Shown in pieces: positions 33,015 through 39,071 of a DNA stretch of 64,000 nt (position 1 is the first letter of the stretch; each line of letters starts with the position of its first letter). The position numbers were made by a program, and so were the translations under genes. The notes beneath the pieces were generated by a model that did no database searches, was not told the DNA's origin, and saw only the letters and a list, made by a program, of their open reading frames with translations. The stretch spans positions 2,666,001 to 2,730,000 of the forward strand of contig NZ_CP012201.1 in NCBI RefSeq assembly GCF_001191005.1, read 5' to 3'. Source of the stretch: Massilia sp. NR 4-1. GTDB taxonomy: Bacteria; Pseudomonadota; Gammaproteobacteria; Burkholderiales; Burkholderiaceae_D.

Positions 33015-33707
33015 ATGAACGTCACCCAAGACCTTTCCTTCATCGCCCTCATCTCGAATGCGCACCTGATCGTTCAGCTGATCATGGCGCTGCTGCTCGG
33101 CATCTCGCTGATCAGCTGGACTTACATCTTCAAGAAACTGTTCGACGTGCGCTCGGCGCGCCGCCAGACCATCGAATTCGAAAAAACCTTCTGGGCCGGC
33201 GGCAATCTGCACGCCCTGCACCAGAGCGCCGGCAGCAACCGCGCCAATAGCGGCGCCCTGGCGCGCATCTTCGAAGCGGGCATGGGCGAATTCATCAAGG
33301 GCAAACAGGCTTACGCCAACAGCCGCGAATCGCTGGACGTGGGCGCGGTGCTGGACGGCGCCCGCCGTGCCATGCGCGCCGCCTTCCAGCGCGAGATGGA
33401 TGCGCTGGAAGCCCACCTGGCCTTCCTGGCTTCGGTCGGTTCCGTGTCGCCGTACATCGGCCTGCTCGGCACCGTGTGGGGCATCATGAACGCCTTCCGC
33501 GGCCTGGCCAATGTGCAGCAGGCCACGCTGTCGGCCGTGGCGCCCGGCATTGCCGAAGCGCTGATCGCCACCGCCATCGGCCTGTTCGCGGCGATTCCGG
33601 CCGTGGTGGCCTACAACCGTTTTTCGCACGACATCGACCGTCTGGCGATCCGCTTCGAGAGCTTCGTGGAAGAATTCTCGAACATCCTGCAACGCCAGTC
33701 GCGCTAA
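33015..33707 (+). CDS. tolQ: TolQ, proton-channel subunit of the Tol-Pal system
   Basis: A 230-residue inner-membrane protein of the MotA/TolQ/ExbB family. The first transmembrane helix (about residues 17-37, LIVQLIMALLLGISLISW) precedes a long cytoplasmic loop. The second and third helices carry SPYIGLLGTVWGIMNAF and ALIATAIGLFAAIPAVVAYN, the conserved channel segments. With TolR it uses the proton gradient to energise TolA during outer-membrane constriction. It is followed by tolR after 15 bp, with GAGG before that start. Confidence 0.97.
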   Translation: MNVTQDLSFIALISNAHLIVQLIMALLLGISLISWTYIFKKLFDVRSARRQTIEFEKTFWAGGNLHALHQSAGSNRANSGALARIFEAGMGEFIKGKQAYANSRESLDVGAVLDGARRAMRAAFQREMDALEAHLAFLASVGSVSPYIGLLGTVWGIMNAFRGLANVQQATLSAVAPGIAEALIATAIGLFAAIPAVVAYNRFSHDIDRLAIRFESFVEEFSNILQRQSR

Positions 33708-33722
33708 GAGGACAGGCAAGCC

Positions 33723-34163
33723 ATGGCTTCTTCCTTCTCCAGCAGCATGCGCGGCAGCCGCGGCGGCCGCAAGCTGAAGTCCGAGATCAACGTCGTGCCG
33801 TATATCGACGTGATGCTGTGCCTGCTCATCATCTTCATGGTGATGCCCAGCTCGAACAATCCCAGCTCGGTCGACCTGCCGCACGCCGAGAAGGCCGTGC
33901 GTCCGCCCGATTCCTACATCCAGATTTCGATCAAGCCGAATGGCGCGCTGTCGATCGGCATCGCCGGCAAGAACGCCGACGCGCCGGAAACCGCGCCCAA
34001 CCGCGACGCCGTGGTGAAGAAACTGAAAACCCTGCATACGGATAATCCCGAGTACCCGGTGCTGATCGCCGGCGACAAGGAGAGCAAGTACGACGATGTG
34101 ATCCAGCTGATTTCGGAAGCGAAGAAGATGGGCATCGTGCGCGTTGGATTGGCGACGAAATAA
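33723..34163 (+). CDS. tolR: TolR, proton-channel and peptidoglycan-binding subunit
   Basis: A 146-residue ExbD/TolR-family protein. A short cytoplasmic N-terminus is followed by one transmembrane helix with the proton-carrying aspartate in INVVPYIDVMLCLLIIF. A periplasmic domain includes LPHAEKAVRPPDSYIQISI and ends with VLIAGDKESKYDDVIQLISEAKKMGI. It partners TolQ and contacts TolA and peptidoglycan. It starts 15 bp after tolQ, and tolA starts 3 bp after its stop. Confidence 0.96.
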   Translation: MASSFSSSMRGSRGGRKLKSEINVVPYIDVMLCLLIIFMVMPSSNNPSSVDLPHAEKAVRPPDSYIQISIKPNGALSIGIAGKNADAPETAPNRDAVVKKLKTLHTDNPEYPVLIAGDKESKYDDVIQLISEAKKMGIVRVGLATK

Positions 34164-34166
34164 GGC

Positions 34167-35081
34167 ATGGCGACGAAACCGGCAACAGCAAGCGGCCCAT
34201 ACCGGGTACCCAAGCGGCAAAACGGCTGGCGCGCATTCACGCTGGCCGTGGCGATGCACGCCGTGCTGTTCTTCTTCCTCTGGGGCGGCATCCGCTGGCA
34301 GAATACGGAACCAGTGGCGGTGGAAGCCGAGGTATGGGATATGACGACCCAGGCGGCCGCGCCGCCGCCGGAACCGGCGCCCGAACCCGAGCCGCAACCG
34401 GAACCGACGCCTACCCCGCCGCCGGTGGAAGCCCCGCCGCCGCCGGAAAAGATCGCGCCGCCGCAGCCCGATCCTGAAATCGCCTTGCAGAAGAAGAAAA
34501 AAGAAAAAGAAGAGAAAGAACGCAAGCTGGCGGAAGAAAAACGCCTGCAAAAGCTGGAAGACGAAAAAGAGAAGAAGAAACTGGCCGAGGAAAAGAAAAA
34601 GCAGGAAGAACTGCGCCTGGCCGAAGAGAAAAAAGAAGCAGACAAGAAGAAAAAGCTGGACGAGGAAAAGGCGAAGAAGCTGGCCGAGAAGAAGGAAGCC
34701 GACAAGCTGGCCAAGAACCGTGAGGCGGAAATGCGCCGCATCACGGGCGCGGTCGGCAACGGCAGCACCGGCTCCACCGGCACGGCGGCGAAATCCACCG
34801 GCTCGCGCGTCGATGGCGGTTACTTGGCCGCGCTGCGCGCCAAGGTGCAAAGCAATGTCGCTTACGGCGGCGCCAAGCAGGATATCGAAGCCGTCTTCCG
34901 CGTCTCGCAGATGCCAACTGGGGAAATTATTTCGGTCCGAAAGATCAAGAGTAGCGGCAACCCGTCTTACGATGCCGCTGTGGAAAACGCCATCAACAAA
35001 TCTTCACCTTTGCCAAAGAAAAAGGATGGCACAGTAGAAAGAGATCTTGATCTGGTGTTCAATATGAAAGACTTACCTTGA
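34167..35081 (+). CDS. tolA: TolA, envelope-spanning subunit of Tol-Pal
   Basis: A 304-residue protein with one N-terminal transmembrane helix (about 24-42, LAVAMHAVLFFFLWGG) and a Pro/Glu/Pro-rich linker (about 62-105). A Lys/Glu-rich coiled coil (about 108-192) is followed by a TonB-like C-terminal domain (from YLAALRAKVQSNVAYGG, through GNPSYDAAVENAINKSSPLP). The coiled coil crosses the periplasm and the C-terminal domain contacts TolB/Pal. The gene begins 3 bp after tolR, and its stop overlaps the candidate tolB start (TGATG). The repetitive A-rich coding stretch at 34490-34730 stands out against the GC-rich surroundings. Confidence 0.95.
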   Translation: MATKPATASGPYRVPKRQNGWRAFTLAVAMHAVLFFFLWGGIRWQNTEPVAVEAEVWDMTTQAAAPPPEPAPEPEPQPEPTPTPPPVEAPPPPEKIAPPQPDPEIALQKKKKEKEEKERKLAEEKRLQKLEDEKEKKKLAEEKKKQEELRLAEEKKEADKKKKLDEEKAKKLAEKKEADKLAKNREAEMRRITGAVGNGSTGSTGTAAKSTGSRVDGGYLAALRAKVQSNVAYGGAKQDIEAVFRVSQMPTGEIISVRKIKSSGNPSYDAAVENAINKSSPLPKKKDGTVERDLDLVFNMKDLP

Positions 35082-36361
35082 TGCGAACCATGAAAAAACT
35101 GAATGTCCTCTTTCTGACCGCCGGCATGCTGGCCGGCCTGGCAGGCACCGCCCATGCGCAGCTGCGCGTGGAAATTTCCGGCGTCGGCAGCAACCAGATT
35201 CCGGTGGCGATCGCCGCCTTCGCCGACGAAGGCGTGGCCCCGGCCCAGATTTCGGCCATCATCAAGGCCGACCTGGAACGCAGCGGCGTGTTCAAGATCA
35301 TCGACGCCGGCACCATTTCGGATGCCGCCAACGTCGATTACAGCGCGTGGAAAGCACGCGGCGCCGACGCGCTGGTGGTGGGCAGCGTGCAAAAGCTGGC
35401 CAACGGCACCTTCGACGTGCGCTACAAGCTGATGGACACCATCAAATCGTCCAAGCTGTCGCAGCTCGACCAGTCCACCACGCCGCAGTTCACCCGCCTC
35501 TCGGCCCACAAGATCGCCGACGACATCTATGAAAAACTGACCGGCGTGAAAGGCGCGTTCGCCACCCGCATCGCCTACGTCACACAGCAAGGCCGCTCCT
35601 ACCGCCTGGAAGTGGCGGATGCCGACGGCGAAGGCGTGCAACTGGCCCTGAGCTCGAACGAACCGATCATTTCGCCATCGTGGTCGCCGGACGGCACCAA
35701 GGTCGCCTACGTCTCCTTCGAGCAGAAGAAGCCGGTGGTGTATGTGCAGAATCTCGTAACCCGCGCGCGCGTGGTGGTGGCCAATGAAAAAGGCAGCAAC
35801 TCGGCCCCGACCTGGTCGCCCGATGGTCAGCGCCTGGCCGTGGCCCTGTCCAAGAGCGGCAATACCCAGGTGTATCTCGTGAACGCCGACGGCAGCGGCC
35901 TGCGCCGCCTGAGCCAAAGCTCCGGCATCGACACCGAACCGCAATTCTCGGCCGACGGCCAGTCCATCTACTTCACCAGCGACCGCAGCGGCGGCCCGCA
36001 GGTCTACCGCATGAGCGTGAACGGCGGCGATGCCCAGCGCGTCACCTTCAGCGGCAGCTACAACATCAGCCCGCGCATTTCCTCCGATGGAAAAACGCTG
36101 GCTTATATTTCCCGGCGCGACGGCGGCAACTTCCAGCTCTTTGTATTGGATCTGGCAAGCGGCCAGGAGCAACGCCTGTCTGACACAACCAGCGATGAAT
36201 CGCCAAGCTTCTCGCCGAACGGCAAGTACATTCTGTACGCGACCGAATCGGCGCGCCGCAAGTCGCTCGCCGTGGTGTCGGTGGACGGCCGAGTAAAGCA
36301 GCGCTTGACCACTCAAGCGGGCAATATCAAGGAGCCCACCTGGGGTCCTTTCATGAAGTAA
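35081..36361 (+). CDS. tolB: TolB, periplasmic beta-propeller of Tol-Pal
   Basis: A 426-residue periplasmic protein. The signal peptide (MRTMKKLNVLFLTAGMLAGL to AHA) is followed by an N-terminal domain (LRVEISGVGSNQIPVAIAAF) and a six-bladed propeller with repeated SPDG/SADG/SPNG-type motifs (for example SPSWSPDGTKVAYVS). It binds Pal and TolA. I chose the ATG at 35081, which overlaps the tolA stop; an ATG 9 bp downstream would also give a full signal peptide. pal follows after 38 bp. Confidence 0.96.
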   Translation: MRTMKKLNVLFLTAGMLAGLAGTAHAQLRVEISGVGSNQIPVAIAAFADEGVAPAQISAIIKADLERSGVFKIIDAGTISDAANVDYSAWKARGADALVVGSVQKLANGTFDVRYKLMDTIKSSKLSQLDQSTTPQFTRLSAHKIADDIYEKLTGVKGAFATRIAYVTQQGRSYRLEVADADGEGVQLALSSNEPIISPSWSPDGTKVAYVSFEQKKPVVYVQNLVTRARVVVANEKGSNSAPTWSPDGQRLAVALSKSGNTQVYLVNADGSGLRRLSQSSGIDTEPQFSADGQSIYFTSDRSGGPQVYRMSVNGGDAQRVTFSGSYNISPRISSDGKTLAYISRRDGGNFQLFVLDLASGQEQRLSDTTSDESPSFSPNGKYILYATESARRKSLAVVSVDGRVKQRLTTQAGNIKEPTWGPFMK

Positions 36362-36399
36362 AGCAGTAGTTTGTTTAACAATGACCAGGAGAAGCAAAA

Positions 36400-36924
36400 A
36401 TGCGTAACGTAAAAAGTGCAGCCTTCCTCATCACCAGTGCCGCCCTGCTGGCAGCTTGCTCGAGCACCCCAGTAAAAGAACCAGCACCAGCGCCAGTCGT
36501 GGAAAAGCCAGTCGCTCCACCACAAGCTGACACCCGTACCGTCGCCCCAGTACAAACCCAATCGATCGATCCACTGGACGATCCAAAAGGCGTGCTGGCT
36601 AACCGCAGCGTGTACTTCGACTTCGACAGCTATGTTGTGCGCGCCGACGGCAAGCCAGTGGTGGAAAACCACTCCGCTTACCTGTCCAAAAACAGCAAGC
36701 GCTCCATCCTGATCCAAGGTAACACCGACGAACGCGGCGGCGCCGAGTACAACCTGGCCCTGGGCCAGAAACGTGCTGAAGCCGTGCGTAAAGCGATGAC
36801 CACCCTGGGCGTGCCAGAAGCGCAAGTGGAAGCCGTATCGCTGGGTAAAGAGAAACCAAAGGCTGAAGGCCACAACGAAGAAGCATGGTCGCAAAACCGC
36901 CGTGCCGACATCGTTTACAAGTAA
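36400..36924 (+). CDS. pal: Peptidoglycan-associated lipoprotein Pal
   Basis: A 174-residue outer-membrane lipoprotein. The lipobox LLAAC is at residues 16-20, followed by a Pro/Ala-rich linker and an OmpA-like domain with VYFDFDSYVVRADG and the peptidoglycan-binding NTDERGGAEYNLALGQKRAEAV. AGGAG lies upstream of the ATG. Codon choice differs visibly from the neighbours: proline is mostly CCA and alanine codons are mixed, which may reflect very high expression. It lies 38 bp after tolB and about 110 bp before cpoB. Confidence 0.97.
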   Translation: MRNVKSAAFLITSAALLAACSSTPVKEPAPAPVVEKPVAPPQADTRTVAPVQTQSIDPLDDPKGVLANRSVYFDFDSYVVRADGKPVVENHSAYLSKNSKRSILIQGNTDERGGAEYNLALGQKRAEAVRKAMTTLGVPEAQVEAVSLGKEKPKAEGHNEEAWSQNRRADIVYK

Positions 36925-37032
36925 TCTGTCAGCAGATTCAAGTAACAGGCAATAATACGGGGCGGCGCGCAGTGTCTACTGCGCCCTGCCCCGTTTCCAC
37001 AGCCAGAACCTGTAACTGAAAGCGTCCCAACC

Positions 37033-37782
37033 ATGATGAAATTCACTCCCAAAGCCCTGGTGCTGGCCCTGCTCGCCGCCCTGTCCATGCAGGCCCAAGC
37101 CGGCATCTTCGACGACGACGAAGCCCGCAAAGCCATCCTCGACCTGCGCGCCAAGGTAGAGAACATCACGCGCGAACTGCAAACCCGTCTGGAAACCAAG
37201 ACCGACAAAAGCTCGACCCTGGACCTGGTAGCCCAGCACGAACAAACCCTGCAGGAAATCGCCAAGCTGCGCGGCCAGATCGAAATCCTGGCCAACGACA
37301 TCGCCACCGTCCAAAAACGCCAGCGCGACCTGTACACCGACCTCGATGCCCGCCTGCGCAAGCTGGAACCGCGCGAAGTCACGATCGACGGCAAAGCCGC
37401 CTCGGTCGACCTGTCCGAACAAAAATCCTACGACGCCGCCCTGCAGCTGTTCAAGGACGGCGACTACAAGAACGCCGCCATCTCGCTGCAGGAATTCGTG
37501 CGCCGCTACCCCGAGTCCGGCTATGCCGCCAACGCGCAATACTGGCTCGGCAACGCCTTCTACGCCCAGCGCGACTGCAAGGCCGCCATCCTGGCCCAGC
37601 AAGCCGTGGTGAAGAACTACCCCGACAGCCCGAAAGCGGCCGACGCCATGCTCAACATCGCCAGCTGCCAGACCGAGCTGAAAGCCGTGGCCAACGCCAA
37701 GAAGACGCTGACCGAACTGATCAAGCAGTACCCAGACTCGGAAGCCGCCGCCACCGCCAAGGAGCGCCTGCGCGGCAAATAA
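37033..37782 (+). CDS. cpoB: CpoB (YbgF), division coordinator of Tol-Pal and peptidoglycan synthesis
   Basis: A 249-residue periplasmic protein with a signal peptide (MMKFTPKALVLALLAALSMQ to AQA) and an N-terminal coiled coil (about 35-105). A C-terminal run of TPR units (about 125-245) contains YDAALQLFKDGDYKNAAISL, YAANAQYWLGNAFYAQRD and YPDSPKAADAMLNIASC. CpoB links the Tol machine to PBP1B-dependent septal peptidoglycan synthesis. It is the last gene of the ybgC-tolQRAB-pal-cpoB operon. No terminator is evident before the tRNA promoter 46 bp downstream. Confidence 0.94.
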   Translation: MMKFTPKALVLALLAALSMQAQAGIFDDDEARKAILDLRAKVENITRELQTRLETKTDKSSTLDLVAQHEQTLQEIAKLRGQIEILANDIATVQKRQRDLYTDLDARLRKLEPREVTIDGKAASVDLSEQKSYDAALQLFKDGDYKNAAISLQEFVRRYPESGYAANAQYWLGNAFYAQRDCKAAILAQQAVVKNYPDSPKAADAMLNIASCQTELKAVANAKKTLTELIKQYPDSEAAATAKERLRGK

Positions 37783-37828
37783 GCCGGCGGGAGCGCTGTC
37801 CCGGCGCCAATAAGATGCCAAGAGGCAT

Positions 37829-37857
37829 TTGACAAGGTCGCCGGGTCATCCTATAAT
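37829..37857 (+). promoter_or_regulatory. Consensus sigma70 promoter of the tRNA-Lys genes
   Basis: TTGACA and TATAAT are separated by exactly 17 bp, a perfect match to the consensus. The start is predicted near 37864, 8 nt before the first tRNA. Confidence 0.92.
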
Positions 37858-37871
37858 CTCGCTTCTTTCGG

Positions 37872-37947
37872 GGGTCGTTAGCTCAGCTGGTAGAGCAGCG
37901 GACTTTTAATCCGTTGGTCGCAGGTTCGAATCCCGCACGGCCTACCA
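37872..37947 (+). tRNA. tRNA-Lys (anticodon TTT), first copy
   Basis: A 76-nt cloverleaf with anticodon loop CTTTTAA and encoded CCA end. D and anticodon arms pair well. The acceptor stem has G-T wobbles at 1-72 and 4-69, and the T stem has an A-C mismatch at 51-63. It is the first of two identical copies behind the consensus promoter. Confidence 0.95.
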
Positions 37948-37976
37948 CTCGAAAGAAGCCAAGGTTTCATGCCTTT

Positions 37977-38052
37977 GGGTCGTTAGCTCAGCTGGTAGAG
38001 CAGCGGACTTTTAATCCGTTGGTCGCAGGTTCGAATCCCGCACGGCCTACCA
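37977..38052 (+). tRNA. tRNA-Lys (anticodon TTT), second copy
   Basis: This copy is identical over all 76 nt to the copy starting 105 bp upstream, including the acceptor wobbles and the T-stem mismatch. A strong terminator follows after 8 nt, so the two are one transcription unit. The prophage right end begins about 100 bp downstream. Confidence 0.95.
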
Positions 38053-38060
38053 AGATTCAT

Positions 38061-38097
38061 AAAAAAAGCCCACGAATTTCGGTTCGTGGGCTTTTTT
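38061..38097 (+). terminator. Rho-independent terminator of the tRNA-Lys unit
   Basis: A 10-bp stem (AGCCCACGAA/TTCGTGGGCT) with loop TTTCGG-type turn is flanked by an A-run and followed by TTTTTT. It could act in both directions. Confidence 0.93.
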
Positions 38098-38150
38098 GTT
38101 TCTGGCCGCTCTCTGGTCAACTCGAAAGCGAGCCTTACTCAACGCCCTCC

Positions 38151-38227
38151 TGTAGCGCGGCGCGCATTTTGGCACCTAAAAGCGCGCATTTTGGCACCTC
38201 TTTCCGACGAAAAAATAGCGCGCATTT
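38151..38227. repeat. Mu-type right end with transposase-binding repeats
   Basis: The end starts TGTAGCGCGG. Two perfect 18-bp copies of GCGCGCATTTTGGCACCT lie at 38160-38177 and 38182-38199, so their starts are 22 bp apart (about two helical turns). A partial third copy (GCGCGCATTT) lies at 38218-38227. This resembles the repeated end sites bound by Mu-type transposases. The candidate 5-bp target duplication is CCTCC at 38146-38150. Confidence 0.75.
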
Positions 38228-38238
38228 GCGCGCTATTT
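38213..38238 (-). terminator. Terminator of the prophage late operon
   Basis: A perfect 11-bp stem (AAATAGCGCGC/GCGCGCTATTT) with a 4-nt loop is followed on the minus strand by six T residues. The stop codon of the last phage gene lies inside the stem. Confidence 0.85.
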
Positions 38239-38595
38239 GTCCCCTTTCAATGGCTGGATAATACTACCCAGCTTATCCCTCGGCGGATATAGGCCGATTA
38301 CTTCGACGTACCATTCTTGCAGGTAGGTTGGGCGATCTTCCTTATCACTCAAACCTTCTCGTTGATAACCACGGTAGCTAAGATATCGGTCCCTTTGCGC
38401 AGTCAATACCGGCTCCCACAGCGGCGGTAGGAGCCGGGCCTCCATCGTCTGACTCCCCCATTCATCACAGGTTAATCGCGGGTATCCGCCGACTTTGTGA
38501 AGCGACAAGCAACCGTATACGCCCGGATCGTTGGCTATTTCGGTATCGGAGCGCATCAGCCCTCGAAATCTCAGCTGGATAATTTTACTGTACAT
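38233..38595 (-). CDS. Hypothetical protein at the prophage right end
   Basis: A 120-residue protein beginning MYSKIIQLRFRGLMRSDTEI, with no membrane segment or motif I recognise. It is rich in Tyr, Arg and Leu, and its base composition is lower in GC than the structural genes upstream. The ATG has no clear ribosome-binding site; an internal ATG 39 bp downstream is an alternative. It is the last gene before the phage end, and its stop codon lies inside the late terminator. Genes at this position in transposable phages are often accessory (modification, exclusion, host takeover), so such a role is possible but unsupported. Confidence 0.6.
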   Translation of the reverse strand: MYSKIIQLRFRGLMRSDTEIANDPGVYGCLSLHKVGGYPRLTCDEWGSQTMEARLLPPLWEPVLTAQRDRYLSYRGYQREGLSDKEDRPTYLQEWYVEVIGLYPPRDKLGSIIQPLKGDK

Positions 38596-38636
38596 ACATA
38601 CAGCATATCACCCAGGCTGCAAGTGGCAAATGTTTA

Positions 38637-39071
38637 TTAAGCAACGCCGTTGCTGATCTGTTCGGGGCTGGGAGGCTTGGGAAGTTCGGCCAGCAACTCG
38701 ACAAGTGTGGGAGCTGATCTATTGCCGGACTGCACTTCGGCCAACACTACATAGAAACTCTCCCAGACCTTAGAACGCCACGCACGCAAGGTGCGTCCCG
38801 CTGTTTGAAACTTTGCAACCGCAGGCTCATCTGCATAAGTGACTGCGGATTGCATTGGCGCTGTTGCGTCAATCCAATAACCGAAACTTCGGGCGACGCG
38901 GTCTAATTCCGCCTGAACACCCAGAATATGCGGGGCAGGGTTGAAGCTGGATGCTCCCCCTTGGACTGCCACCCTTCGGTATTTGCCTGGGAAATTGGCC
39001 TGCACAAATGCCTCGTCGGCCACAATGCGGTTTAATACCGCGCCCTTCGCGTCAAGAATTTCAAACTCCAT
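38637..39071 (-). CDS. Tail-fibre-associated phage protein, possible fibre assembly factor
   Basis: A 144-residue protein beginning MEFEILDAKGAVLNRIVAD. Its start overlaps the end of the tail-fibre gene by 11 bp. A longer in-frame extension to 39188 lies inside the fibre gene and is not credible. The C-terminal part (YADEPAVAKFQTAGRTLRAWRSKVWESFY) resembles short phage proteins encoded just after fibre genes, including DUF4376-type proteins. By position it is a fibre chaperone or assembly protein. This assignment rests on gene order and a recalled sequence pattern, not on a search. Confidence 0.6.
   Translation of the reverse strand: MEFEILDAKGAVLNRIVADEAFVQANFPGKYRRVAVQGGASSFNPAPHILGVQAELDRVARSFGYWIDATAPMQSAVTYADEPAVAKFQTAGRTLRAWRSKVWESFYVVLAEVQSGNRSAPTLVELLAELPKPPSPEQISNGVA

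Noticed and set aside
34490..34730. A-rich repetitive tract in tolA as a foreign insertion or repeat array
   Set aside because: It encodes the Lys/Glu coiled coil expected of TolA domain II, so composition follows protein sequence.
32979..34850. A 623-codon minus-strand frame opposite tolQRA
   Set aside because: The Phe/Leu-rich repeats simply mirror the Lys/Glu coiled coil of tolA; no independent coding signal.
37872..38052. The two identical tRNA-Lys copies as attL/attR of a tRNA-integrating element
   Set aside because: Only 29 bp lies between them, both are complete and share one promoter and terminator, and the prophage end nearby is of the transposable Mu type.
38160..38238. A CRISPR-like short repeat array next to the tRNA genes
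   Set aside because: There are only two perfect repeats with a 4-bp spacer; spacing and position fit transposase end sites instead.
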